This document shows, piece by piece, positions 31,306 through 43,199 of a DNA stretch of 64,000 nucleotides. A program made the translations under genes and the position numbers. Below the pieces are notes generated by a model. That model was not told the origin of the DNA and made no database searches. It saw nothing but the letters and a program-made list of their open reading frames with translations. Position 1 is the first letter of the stretch, and each line of letters opens with the position of its first letter. The DNA is from Trametes villosa (lineage: Eukaryota; Basidiomycota; Agaricomycetes; Polyporales; Polyporaceae): NCBI GenBank assembly GCA_002964805.2, contig PUDQ02000112.1, forward strand, positions 29,798 through 93,797. The letters run 5' to 3'.

Positions 31306-34300
31306 ATGGCGCAATGGGGACAGGGATACCAGTACCCCATGCAAACGGGGTTTAATCCCCAGCAGCAACAGCAGCAATTCCAGCAGCTCGTCCCGCAGCC
31401 GACTGGCTTTCCAGGTCAGCGTCCGGGATTCCAGCAGCCTCAGCAGACCGGCTTTCCTGGGCAACAAGGGTTTCAGCAGCCTCAGCAGACAGGATTTCCT
31501 GGTCAGCAAGGTTTCCAGCAGCCGCAACAGACGGGCTTCCCCGGGCAGCAGCTGCAGCCTCAGCAAACCGGCTTTCCAGGCAGCAACTTCCAGCAGCGCG
31601 CTCCTCCCCCTCCCGTTCCAGCTCTTCCACCGCAGTTCCAGGGTCAGCAGTCCCAGCTCCAGCAGAATGCGCAGAACAGCGGTTTCCTGAGCGCACAGCA
31701 GCCGAATCGCTTCCTCAACAGCTCGCCCGGTCTGTCGCCCCTCGCGGCGCAGCCGACTGGATTCCAGGGCGGAGGCGGCTTGCGTCCGCTGGTGCCGCAG
31801 GCCACGGGGTTCATCGACCCGAGGCTACAGATGATGTCGAGCACGTTCCTCCCCGCCAACACGTCCGCGCCATTCAATGCTGCGGGCCTGCCGCAGTTCC
31901 AGCAGCAGCAGAGCGGCTTCTCCCTCCAGCAGTCGTTCCAGGAGCACAATCAGGCGCAGAGGGGGAACACCGCGCCGCGAATCCCGTGGGCTCTCTCGAA
32001 GGGCGAGAAGAAGAGCTACGACCAGATCTTCCGCGCATGGGACGCCGGGAACACGGGGTTCATCAACGGACAGACGGCTTTGGAGGTCTTCGGACAGAGT
32101 GGACTGGATAGGAACGATCTTGCGAAGATCTGGTGAGTGCGCTGCATATCTCAATGCGAACGATTCTCAAACGCGTCATAGGGCTCTGGCCGATGTGGAG
32201 AATCGAGGCAAACTTAACCTTGCCGAATTCCATGTCGCCATGGGCCTCATTTACCGAAGTACGTACACGACGCATTGCTGCGTGATGCGATACTGACGGC
32301 CCGTAGGGCTGAACGGCAACGATATCCCTGACGTGCTCCCTCCCGAGCTTGTGCCCCCCTCTGCGAGAGATCTGGAGGAGTCCGTTAACGTGCTTCGGGA
32401 TATTCTGAAAAACGACACTCGTGCGCGCTCTCCGGCTGGCCTTGATTCGCTTCCAGACTCGCGCATGCGAGAGCGGTCATTCTACAGCAACACGGCCGGG
32501 GCCGGTGGACAGCGGGATGCCACGGTGTACAAGTACAAGGACGAGACCCCGGCTGGTGGATTCTACCAACCGCGCTCAAGACACGTCGACCGCAGTGCGA
32601 TCCGGACGACCAGCGAGAGCGCCAGCCCCGCAGCTGATCTCGACGACATGAAACGCCAGCTCGAGAACACCGCAAAGATGCTGGACCGGGTCGCGGACGA
32701 GACCGCCGCGAAGACTGCGGAGGACGACGCGCTCGAGCGGGAGATGTCGGACCTCAAGTACCGCGTGAAGCGCGTGCAGGAGGACCTCGAGTACGTGTCG
32801 CGCGGGCCTCGGTCCGTCGCCAAGGACGAGGAGCGGCGCAAGCTCGAGCGCGAGCTGCTCGAGCTCATGCACGAGAAGCTGCCCGATCTCGAGCGCAGAA
32901 TTCGCGACCGCGAGGAGCGCAGAGAACGGGAGAAGCGCGAGTGGGCCCGTGACCGCGACCGCCGTAACGAGCGCTTTGGACGCTACGATGACAGGGACGA
33001 TCGCTATGGCTCGTCACGCTACGAGCGCGAGCGCGATCCGTACGACAGGCCCCGCAGCGCCTATGACAGGGAGGACAGGGATAGAGAACGAGACAGGGAC
33101 CGCAGCCGTGAGCGCGACACCTACCGGGACAGGGACCGGGACTTCGATCGCGACAGGCCGTACTCGAGGAACCGCGACCGCGACTACGACCGGCCACGCA
33201 GCCCTCCCGCCGCGCGGGATCCGCCGCCGCCGCCTCCTCCTGCGCCTGCCACTACCAGCCGTGCGCCGCCACCCGCGCCCACTCCATCCACCGCAGCTGC
33301 AGCTAAGAAAGCATTGACAGCCGAGGAGCGTTCGGCGCTCGCACGCCAGCGCATCGCAGAGCGCATGGCAGCACTGGGCGTCGTCGCTCCCTCGTCATCA
33401 CCGAAGATCGATACGAGCGTCGAGGATCGTCTCGCGCAGGAGAAGAAGGAAGCCGAGGAGAAAGCGAAGGCCGCTGAACGCGAGGCGGAAGAGCGCGAGC
33501 GTATACGGAGAGAGCGCCTAGAGGGCGAGAAGGCGTTGAAGGAGGGCAGGAGCCCGACGTCGCCCGCTCCACCTGCTTCGTCTGTCCCTGCAGCGGCTTC
33601 GCAAGTACCCACGCCTAAGCCGACGCCTCCCCCAGCACCGACGCCAGCCGCGAGGGCGCAGCCTCCCCCGCCCCCGGCACCGAGAATGAAGCCCGCCGTC
33701 CCGCAGAAGAGGGGACCTGCACCGCCGCCCCCGGCCTCCCGCAGCTCGGCTGCCGCTCGTGCGCCGCCCGCGCCTACCCCTCCGGCTGCCCCCGCTCCTC
33801 CGCCCGCTCCCGTTGTGGACCCGGAAGAGGAGGCGCTACGTGCTCGCGAGGAAACCCTGCGCAAGCAGCGTGAAGAGCGCCTTGCTCGTTTGAGGGCGAT
33901 GGAGGAAGAGGAAGAGCAGGCTCGTCAGGAAGAAGAGGCCCGTCGTCGCCAGCGGCTTGAGCAGCAGCAGCGGGCCGCGGTGGTCTCGCCACCAGCTGCA
34001 CCCCCTGCACCCCCTGCACCCGTGCGACCACCTGTTCAGGAGGCGTTCCAGGCGGCACCCGCGCCTCCTCCTCCGCCGCCTGCGCCTCCCGCGCCCCCAG
34101 CGCCCCCCGCTCCGAGCAGCCACGCGTCCACGCCATCAGTTGACAAGTCTACGACCAACCCGTTCAGTCGGCTCATGAAGGAAAGCTCTGGCTCAGGTGC
34201 CGCCTCGCCCGCCACTCCCAGCGGGGGCAGCAGTACGAACCCGTTCTTCAAGTCTCAGCCCACTTCGCCCCCCGCTCCCGCCCCTCCGGCCTCGGCGCCA

Positions 34301-37300
34301 CCCGCCCCGGCGCCGTCGAAGAGCCCCGCGCCGCCCGCCGTCAAGACTTCGTACAATACCGCGCCCGCGGACGACGGGAGCGACTGGGAGGATGTGCAGG
34401 AAAAGGACGACGACGACAGCAGCGACGACGAGCTCGACTCCTCGCGCGACACGCGTAGCAAGCTCGCGCAGCAGCTCTTCGGTAACATCCTCCCGCCGTC
34501 GCGCCCGCAGTCCGCTGCGCCCGCCCCCGCCAAGTCGACGGCGACCCCCGAGCCGGCGAGCCCTGCGCCGCCTCCGCCCCCGCCCCCGCCGCCGTCTGCG
34601 CCCCCCATGGCGAACAACATTCCTGGGGATATCCCGGCTCCTCCTCCCCCGCCTCCGCCCGGTGCGCCCCCTGCCCCAGCGCCTCCTGCGGCTGCCATCG
34701 CGACCCCGGCACCCAGTGGGGACCGCGGTGCGCTGCTAAGTGCGATCCAGTCCGGCGCGAGGCTTCGGAAGGTTACGCAGATCAACGACCGTAGCTCTGC
34801 GCCCGTATCCGGCAAGGTCATCGGCGACGCTGCGCCTCCCCCGCACGTCTCTGCTGCTCCTCGCGTTCCTTCGCCAGAATACCACACTCCCGTGGAGACT
34901 GAGGCGCCCCACCCTCCCCCGATGGAGAGCACGAGGTCGGCGAACCGCGAGTCGGTTGACTGGTATGCGGGCTTGGCTGCTGAGGGATCGATGGCCCAGC
35001 GTGGGCTGTCGGAGCCCCTGCCGGCGACGGTCGAGGAGGAAGAGGAGCCGGTTACGGCTGTCCCTGAGATCCAGGTGAACTCGTCGGACGACTCGAACGC
35101 GCTTGCAGATGTGGACATGAGTGTCGGTGAGTATAATATATGATCGTTGTCCCTGAACTTGAACTGATGGGCTATGTGCAGAGCTTCGTGTGCGCTCGCT
35201 GTATGCGTATCAAGCCCAGAGACCTGAGGAACTGAGTGAGTTGATTCGTAGCAATCGTATCTGGCGAGGCTAATGACGGTATCAGCCTTCGGCGAGAACC
35301 TGATTCTTACCGCCCACCCATCGAAGTCAGGAAGTGACTGGTGGTACGGTACGGTTGTACGCGATGGCAAGTCTGGCGTCTTCCCCAAGACATACGTCGA
35401 ACAAGTCAACTCCGGTAAGTGTTCACGCACGTTGGCCTACGGCTCTACTCACCGCCACCCTTCAGTCGTCGCCCACGCTCTTTACGACTACAACGGCAGC
35501 AACGCCGATGAACTCCCCTTCTCAGAGGGTGACCAACTGACGATCGTGGACCACTCGGATGCGGATTGGTGGAAGGCGGAACAAGGCGGAGTGGTGTTCA
35601 TCGTGCCCGCGGCATATCTCGCGCTCGCAGATGGTTAGTGCAACATTTCTACGCTCCCCGGCCTTGTGTTCACGTCGTATGCAGGCTGAGGATTCTCATA
35701 TTTTCTCTTTGCATGTATCTCGACTGAATCTCGGACTATTGCACAAACTTGCCGACACTGTCAATTCTCAAAGCAGCAGTGCCACTTAAGACGCCTCGTT
35801 CTGCGAGCCCTCTGCCAGCAGCAGTAGACGCCCCAAGCCCCGCCAAGACGCCTACGGTTGAGCTTGACAAGCATGCAGACGAGCCGGATGATTCCGATGA
35901 GGATGACTCGGATTCGGACTATGTGACCGCTACCGATTCAGATACTGACGAGAGTGACGACGAGGAACAGCAGAGCGAGGAGGCTCGCCGACAGGAGAGA
36001 GTGGCTCGCGCAGCAGAACGCCAACGGGTATTGGAGGCTGCTGGTCTCATCATCAAGACGGAGTCCAAGCCGCCTCCACGCCCGGTGCGTACGAGAAGTC
36101 ATCGTCGCCGACGGCCTGCTCCGGCTGTACCGGAGCGCTCTCCCCAGACACCTCCCCCAAGCAAGGAGCTGCCGCCAGTCCCTGAATCCGACTCCGCAAA
36201 CACCTCTCTGCGTCTGGACGACGCCTTCGAACGTTATGAGGCGTACAGGCAGAATCACCTGGCGCTCAACCGCTTGTCGGTGGCCTCGTTTGAGAGCAGC
36301 ACGTCCGCGACTAGTCCGCAGTCGTCAACGTTTGCTCTGACACCCACACCATCGAACTCGACCGTAGAGGAGTCTCGCTCCCATGGTCTGCTGCACTTCT
36401 TTGGCAGGAGCCGGACGCCTGCGAACGACGGTGAGACACGGACGTTCCCCGTGATATCTGCACCGATCTTGCAGAGAGAGCCTTCGCCAGGTCCAGGAGA
36501 AGCAGACACTGCCTTCGGATCTGTACGTTGGTTCCCGCACGTTCGTTGCGTTCTTCTGACACATTCGCGCATCTAGTCGTGGGCGAGCCTTGTGGATAAG
36601 TCTGCACTGGAAGAGATTCCTACGCCGGAACGTCGACGACAGGAGGTTGACACGATTCTTCTCCATTGACCGAGAAGCTTACTGACGCAGTGCTTTACCC
36701 CAGGCAATCTTCGAGCTCATTGTCACCGAAGCCGCCTATGTGCGGGATCTGCAACTCATCGTCGAGGTAGGTACTGTTGTCTACCTGGCCGGGAGCGCTT
36801 GCTGACTCTCCGAGCAGCACTTCTACACGAATGTTTACTCCCTGCTTGACGAGAAAGCGAGAACGGTCATTTTCGCGAACGTGGAGGACATCTTGCTTAT
36901 GAACACGGTAAACCTTCATGCATATCTCAACGGTGGCGCTTACTCACATGGTCCCTAGACCTTCCTAAGCTCGTTAGAGGAGAGGCAGAAAGACTGCCGG
37001 TTGTACATCGACAAGATTGGCGACATCCTGCAGACCAACATGGCGAACCTCAGCGTCTACATGGTACGTCCCATCGTGCCTTCGAGAATAGAAAACCACT
37101 TCATATTGTTCTTCATCGCGCAGGACTACTGCGTGAACCAAGCCACTGCCATCAAGGTCCTTCAGTCCCTGCGCCAAACGAATGCAGAGCTGGCTGCTTC
37201 CCTCCAGGTATGTATAGAGCGTTTCTCAGGTGCACTTTATGCTAATGCCCGTGCAGAAACTGCGCGATGACCCTACCGCAAGAAACTTGGATCTTTCCAG

Positions 37301-38174
37301 CTACTTGCTCGTCCCGAGTATGTGACACACTTACCCCACATAGCTCCTGAAACTGACAGTAGCATCGCAGTGCAACGGATTACTCGATACCCGCTGTTGT
37401 TCAAGCAGGTGCGCTTAGCATCAAGTTGTGTTCACGTCGGAATACTCAGCATCCACAGATCATCCACTACACCGACCCCGGAGACGACCGCACCCAAATC
37501 GAGCACTCGCAACAGATGGCAGAAACAATCCTCGCGCACATCAACGAGACGATCCGCGAACAAGAGGGCCGCGAGCGCCTCAAGGAGGTCTCCAAGGACC
37601 TCTGGGTCGGCCAAGGGTACGCCTCCCTCCTACGCCTCCCCTCCTCACCCCATCCCGCAGCTGACTGACCTCGACGCAGGCGCCTGGACCTGACCGCGCC
37701 GACGCGGTACATGGGCCCACGGAAGCTGCTGAAGGAGGGCGTGCTACTGAAGGCGAAGAGCGGGCGGAAGCTACGCGCGTTCCTGTGCAGCGACATCCTC
37801 GTGCTCACCGAGGAGGCGACGAAGTCGCTCTACCGCATGGTGCGCACCTGTTTCTTATTCTCATACTGATGCTGCCGCTGACTGAGGCGGCTCCGTTCCC
37901 CTAGCCGCTCTCTTTGGCCGAGGTCGAGGTGCGCGAGTCGACCGGGGGGAAAGGTGAGCTATGTCGGTGCACGCTGTGTGATTCCTATGCTGACGGACGC
38001 ATCGCAGACGACACCACCTTCCAGCTCGCTGTGGCTGCTCCACGCGGAGGCGACGCCGTCACTCTGCGTGCCTTATCTCCTCGAGAAGGCCAGATGTGGA
38101 TGCACGCCATCCACAGTGCCGCCAAGAAGTGTCGCGACGCCCAGAGGCGGGCTGCGAGGAAGTCGCGTGGTTGA
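31306..38174 (+). CDS. CIN1: Intersectin/Pan1-like endocytic scaffold with RhoGEF (Cin1 type)
   Basis: Endocytic actin regulator, 1,954 aa in 18 exons: 31306..32132, 32182..32258, 32307..35126, 35182..35235, 35286..35414, 35466..35633, 35777..36522, 36577..36645, 36704..36766, 36818..36907, 36959..37063, 37124..37207, 37257..37317, 37371..37408, 37459..37616, 37680..37839, 37905..37953 and 38008..38174. Order: Gln-rich repeats with four LxxQxTG motifs (residues 28, 83, 146, 162), one EH domain (about 227-325), coiled coil and Arg/Asp-rich region (413-620), proline-rich stretches, WH2 (LLSAIQSGARLRKV near 1108), SH3 (1241-1300), SH3 (1302-1358), an acidic linker, a DH RhoGEF domain (about 1630-1805) and PH (1830-1954). 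This matches Cryptococcus Cin1, which combines Pan1 and animal intersectin features. A second EH domain is not seen. Confidence 0.88.
31375..31590 (+). repeat. Coding minisatellite, Gln/Pro-rich TGFPGQ repeats
   Basis: Imperfect tandem units inside exon 1 of the intersectin-like gene, each encoding roughly QQPQQTGFPGQQGF. At least four units are visible. Length polymorphism between strains is likely. Confidence 0.8.
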
Positions 38175-38635
38175 GGTCATCGTATGCTGCGACCAACTTG
38201 TCGGGGTCGATTTCTTGGACTCGCTCTCGTTACGTACGTATAATGTACCAGCAACTCTCGTTTTGAGATATCTCGGACTTCTTGTTACGTGCTCTCCATG
38301 GTGTACGTTAAGTAATCGACTGTGTAGTCGTACTTGTATTTATCTGGGTAGGGTAGGCCATTATCTATGGTATGACAGAAGTTCTTCGTTGTTCCTGTTG
38401 GAGTCGATAGGTCGTGTCGCGCGGTATCTCGCAGTAAACTCGCAGAACGGCAACTGTGATTCTGAGGATAAACAGGTATTGTACAGTGATAGGAGAGGTC
38501 CGAACGTCCAGATTTCAAGCCACGAAGAATCGATACAGGGTTATCTTCAGCCCCGAGCGCGCAGAGAGAGCGCCAACCAGCAGTCAGGATGCGGCCACAG
38601 CAAGATACGAAAGCCGAAGTTCGAGAGGGGGCGAC
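38175..38635. other. Intergenic region between convergent genes
   Basis: 461 bp between the stop codons of the intersectin-like gene (+) and the DUF6697-type gene (-). It should hold two 3' UTRs. Nothing else is seen. Confidence 0.5.
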
Positions 38636-40672
38636 TCAAAGTTGCCCAGCAAGGTGTCCACCAAGGGGAGCCGAGAACTCCGGACCGCCGTGAGGAAGGT
38701 TCCTGACCGAGGCAGGGACGGAGACCAAGCCAGGGACACGAGCAAGATGTTGGCCAGGACTTCCAAGAAGAGCGACAGGGCTGTCAGGTCCACCACCGCC
38801 ACCCGAGAGGACAGGCCCGCCAGAACCCGCGCCCGCGCTGCCAGGAGAAGCTTGCACATTTGCGTTCGCGTTCGCGTTCGCGTTCCACGCGCCGCCGAAG
38901 CCCAGACCAGAGCCTCCGCTCCCCCCACCGGACCCTCCATACCCGGCCGCGCGCCACTTGCCCGTCTTCGTGCAGTGTGCGGCGTGCTCGAGCAGCGCGC
39001 GGTAGAGGGCGTCGTTGAAGCCGGTGCACTGGAGGCCGATGCAGGCGACCTTGAGCGCGCCGGCGGAGTAGAGCTGGCCGGTCTCGTAGATGTTCTGCGG
39101 GGAGGTGTTCTTCCGGCCGGCGAGTGTTTCTTTGATCAGCACTTGCGAGGTCTGGTCCACGAGTATCATTGGGGAATCGATGAGGTCAAGTCATCCAGGG
39201 AAGAGAGAGAAGACTCGCCTCGGGGGATAAACACTCCCACTCTTGGGGGCACAGGTCGTCGAGGCGGAAGGACTTGTAGATCCCGGCGTAGTACCAGTTA
39301 CCGTCCTTGTTGAAGAAGCACTCTATCTCGCGAGTAGGTTGAGCGCACCATAGGAAAACAACGGCAAATCCTACCGGTCGGTTTGTCTAGCTTCGAAGCG
39401 AGGTCGACTGGTGACCATCGATGCGCGGTGGTGACGCGGGGGTTTGTGTTGCACTTGAATACGGGCGTGAGGTAGTAGCCGTGCTCCTCTCGCTCCGGGC
39501 ACCACGCCGTGGTCGATTGTTGGAAGACGCGGTAGTTCCCGATCCTGGATATATGCGTGTCATTCTCATACTTACCGGGCGGAAGAGCACGTACTGAGTG
39601 CGCAGATGCTGAATAGGACGTCTTGTCAGCTATCGAAACGTATCTAGGGAAAGAAGGAACTTACGGCCGAAGTCGTGCTGATAAAATCGTGGACAGTGTG
39701 AGGCAAGGGGATGATGAGAGGCGTAAGAGCGTCGTTTGGAATACCACCAGGAAGGGGGAGGGTTGCCAGGACGGCATATCGAGACTGTATTTTCTCGGTA
39801 GTCGTGGCGGTAGGAAGCATAGGCTATTAACCGAGCATTAAGTGAATCATTGTGCACGATAGGGATAGGCCAACGTACGACACGCTCCCCTTCAGCAGGA
39901 GTCCAAGGGCACTCGAGAGCATCGGAGTCTCTGGGTATGTTGGGTGAGGTAAGGACACTCAGTAGAGGAACATTTGAGGCATATTTTAGCACCCCTTCTC
40001 CCTGAGGAGTCCCTTGGACAGTTTGCATCACGACGTTTATGGCAGCTTCGAGGTTCTGCTTGAGCAGCTGCATGCCGTAAAGTATGAGCGCCAACAAATC
40101 TGACCGAGAGGTGTGCTACCTTGTATTCTTGCTCAACAACACCCTCGACGTCGGGAGGGCGATTCTCAGACATCTGAAGTGAAGCTAGCTTATTCTCGAG
40201 AGTCTTCACGCATTCTTCCAGCCTGCGGGCTGCCAGAGGGGAAGGTTTGTTCTTGTTGCCGGAGACCTCTGAGTCGCCCTCCTGCTGCCCTTGGACACGC
40301 GCCGCAGATTGCAGTTGCTGCGCCAGGTTCTCCTTCTCGTTGGTCAGATGTTCAATGTGCTCCGCCTTCTCGCGGACCGATGCGCAAGCCTCCGCGAGGC
40401 GTCCCACGGCGACGTCGCGCGCGGATAGCGCTTCCTGGACGCGGAGGCGCTCGAGTCGGATGGCCATCTCATACTCCGTCGTAGGTATATCTTGCTGATG
40501 TTTTGCGCAATATCCTCAGCGTCCTGTCTACCTGGAGCTGGGACTTCGAGAGAGCTACCTGGTCGTGAGCGTTTCCAATAATGGGCCTCCCAGCCTGCTT
40601 CTCGCCCCCAAGACTGTCCGGGTTCAAGAAATTGAGGGTGCGTCTGGCGAGGGGCGACTGCGACGCCAGCAT
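38636..40672 (-). CDS. DUF6697-type protein with N-terminal coiled coil
   Basis: Eight exons on minus: 40559..40672, 40120..40494, 39879..40067, 39665..39823, 39595..39608, 39375..39544, 39219..39322 and 38636..39151 (546 aa). The N-terminal 160 residues form a coiled coil (RLERLRVQEALSARD, EHIEHLTNEKENLAQQL). The C-terminal domain is one I know from many Agaricomycete proteins labelled DUF6697: YRVFQQSTTAWCPEREEHGY, ECFFNKDGNWYYAGIYKSF, KETLAGRKNTSPQNIYETGQ. Its function is unknown. The tail is Gly-rich with an Asn-Ala repeat. Exon 5 is a 14-nt microexon, needed to keep frame into IGNYRVF. The intron 39152..39218 has a GC donor (GCGAGT). The first intron has an alternative donor 27 nt further 3'. 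Confidence 0.72.
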
Positions 40673-40963
40673 CTGAGCAACCAAGAACGATGCTATCGAG
40701 CCGGGGATGGTGGTGGTTGCGGACAAGAAGGGTTCGCCCAACGCGGAAGGCGAGCAGGATCGACGCCAATGACGCTGTGCTGCTACCGGAGTGCCGGGCC
40801 GGCGGCACTGACGAGGACGCTCGGCTCGCGCCTCCTGCGCGTCGCGCTCGCTGTCCGCGCCGTTCCGCACGCTTTCCTCCTCCCTCCTTGCCTTCTCGCG
40901 CCCGTCTAGCTCGTGTCTCCTCCCCCTCTCGCCAACCGCACTCTCTGAGATCTCTGAAGGACC
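40673..40963. promoter_or_regulatory. Divergent promoter of the DUF6697-type gene and OPA3
   Basis: 291 bp between the two start codons on opposite strands. The OPA3 side is pyrimidine-rich (about 40875-40935). No TATA box is clear. Confidence 0.45.
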
Positions 40964-41810
40964 ATGGCCTCAGCGAAGATCGCGCAACTGGTCATCCGAG
41001 TGAGTCCCCCGGCGCACAGAGCCTCAAGTTGCCCGCTCTGAACGATGCAAGACGCTAGCGAAACCCATAAGCAACCAAATCAAGATTCAGGCCAAGCAGT
41101 GCGTGCACTCTTATCTAGTAGTGCTGCGCCAGAGATGCTGACAGTGGTACCAGACATGAGACGTTCCGCACGTTCTGTGTAGGCCTCGCACAGCGCATGT
41201 ACCAGACCGAGGTCCGGTTGCGCACCAACCTCCTCGGAGAGCCTGCGAAGCACGTCCGACCTCTGTCCGAAACCAAGTACGTCGCACCCTACCCCTATAC
41301 CCACCAAGTCGCTCACTTGTAGCCCAGGGCGATCGAGAACGGGGCGAACGCGCTTGCGGAGGGCTTCCTCTTCACCGTCGCGGCGGGCATGATCATCGCC
41401 GAGGCATGGCGCTCGTCACGGAACCAGACGAAGCGGCGAGACGCGGTTGACGACTCGCTGGACGAGCTCAAGGACAGCGTGGGGGCGCTCGCGAAGCGCA
41501 TAGACTCGCTGGAGCAGGCGTATGAGGAGCGGCTTGCGGAACAGTCTCTACGGTACGTCCCGTCGCGTTATGCGGTACGTGTGTTGGGAAGCTAATGCCG
41601 TGGGTGTCGCGCAGACATGACGAGATCGCGCGAGTACTGCATCGTATCGTGGAGATTGGGCTGAGAGGAGGCTGGGCAGAGTTTGAGGGCACTCCGCTGC
41701 AGCTCCCTCGCGTTGACTTCGTTGGGAAGCGGCCATCTTCCGACTCACCAGCTACGGACACCTCTTCGGACACTCCCTCTTCCGATTCCGCTACACCTTC
41801 ACCTGCATAG
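40964..41810 (+). CDS. OPA3: OPA3-like mitochondrial protein
   Basis: Five exons: 40964..40999, 41052..41098, 41154..41276, 41328..41552 and 41615..41810 (208 aa). The family acts at mitochondrial membranes and affects mitochondrial shape and lipid handling. Signatures are the N-terminal KIAQLVIRTLAKPISNQIK, RTFCVGLAQRMYQTEVR and AIENGANALAEGFLFTVAAGMIIAEAWRS, which contains a hydrophobic segment. A coiled coil follows (DELKDSVGALAKRIDSLEQAYEE). The Ser/Thr-rich C-terminal tail looks disordered. All introns are GT-AG, 51-62 nt. It ends 198 bp from the convergent kinase gene that marks the left edge of the duplicated region. Confidence 0.9.
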
Positions 41811-42008
41811 GATCATATCATTATTGGCACGCTCTACGTATCTTCATAACTTGCTATGTCTGATAGATATCACACCCCAGTCAAGCCGTGGCACGTCTCC
41901 CTGCACCAATAAGTGAGGGTTCCTGATTGACCTAGGCGTTATGCTTGGTAAGAAGGTAGTATACATGGCTATATATTCCTCTACGTGTCAGACACCTCCT
42001 GTCGCAAC

Positions 42009-43199
42009 TTATGCCTTGGTCTCGGTCGCAGCGGCCTTAACTTGCTCTATCCGCCCATCCAGAAGCCTCAGCACCGTGTCGACGCCCTTGAGCACGCCCT
42101 CGTCCGGCCCAATCCCCGGGACGATCTTCGTGTGCGCGAAGTCGATCAGCTTGACAATGTACGGCGGGCCCACGCGGAGCTTGCCCTCCTCCTCTTCCTC
42201 TTCATCCTCGTCTTCGTCTTCGGAGTCGCCGCCCTCTTCGAGCCACTTGAGGCCCGCGCGTGCGCGCTCCGTGTCCGCCTCGTAGATCACAAGCAGGCTG
42301 CCGCCCACCATGCGCATGTGTACCTCCGCGAGCGCATCGCGGATCTCCTTGATGTCTTCGCGTAGGGATTCCAGGATGGGCTCCAGGATATCCTGAGGGA
42401 GGCCGGTACCCTGCGCAGGCGCGTCGGCTGCGGGCGCGGTTGGGGGCGCAGGGGACTCGGACGCGATGGGGAAGAACCGCGCGATGCCCTCAGGGAGATC
42501 CGCAGCCTTGATAGACTTCCCATAACTCTTCGGCACGCTCACCGCCTTTCCACTGGCCAAGTCGTACACCTGCGCGCCTTGTCAGTCATAGCGCACCGCG
42601 CGCGCCGCATATACACGCACCTGGAAGCCCGTGAGGCGCACACCCGTCTCGAGCGACGTCGTCTCGCGCGCGGTCTTCTCCATGCGCGCGCGCTTCTCGG
42701 GGGTGGCGTCGTCGTCGTACAGCGCCGTGCCGAGCTTGATGTCGAGGATGTTCGGCTTCGCGAAGCGATGCGCGAGGTTCTCCAGCACGATGCTCTGTGT
42801 ATCCGGAAACCACCCAATAAGCCCCTCGCCCACGCGCACTTAAACTCGACTTTGCGAAATGCACTCATCTTTCCCGCTGTCCGCGGTCTTCGTCACCGCG
42901 ATGCCCGCAAGCCCGCCCTCTGCAGGCGCAGGCGCGGATGCGCCCTCAGCGACCTCGCCCTCGAGACGGAGCGTGCCGTAGAACTTGGGCACGAACGGGC
43001 GGAGCGGCGCGAAGCCGGCGTCGGTCGAGAGCGCGTGGTAGAACGCGACCTCGGGCTCGAGCGCGGGCTTGATCAGCAGCGCGCCGTCCTCGCTCGCGAG
43101 CACGCCCGGGTGCCCGCCGACCTGCGACTCGAGCGGGGTCACCGCGCCCGAGCGCGTGCGCGAGATCGGGTCGGAGGGGGGTGCGAGCGATGCGGACAT
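42009..43199 (-). pseudogene. IPMK: Inositol polyphosphate multikinase, copy 1, with in-frame stop
   Basis: Copy 1 of the kinase. The main exons on minus are 42621..43199 and 42009..42569. The start (MSASLAPPSDPISRTRSG), the signature PNILDIKLG, the SLLVIYE segment and DFAHTKIVPG are preserved. After KDEC the sequence departs from copy 2, is 9 nt longer, and reads TAA at 42840-42842 as codon 120. That would leave 119 residues and no kinase core. A possible rescue is a 51-nt intron with a weak donor (GTTTAA) ending at CACAG, which would remove the stop in frame. I label it a probable pseudogene for that reason, not with certainty. Copy 2 is intact. Confidence 0.6.

Noticed and set aside
34255..35430. 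391-residue open frame on the minus strand
   Set aside because: It lies antisense to the well-supported exons of the intersectin-like gene. Its Gly/Ala-rich translation mirrors the Pro/Ala-rich coding strand.
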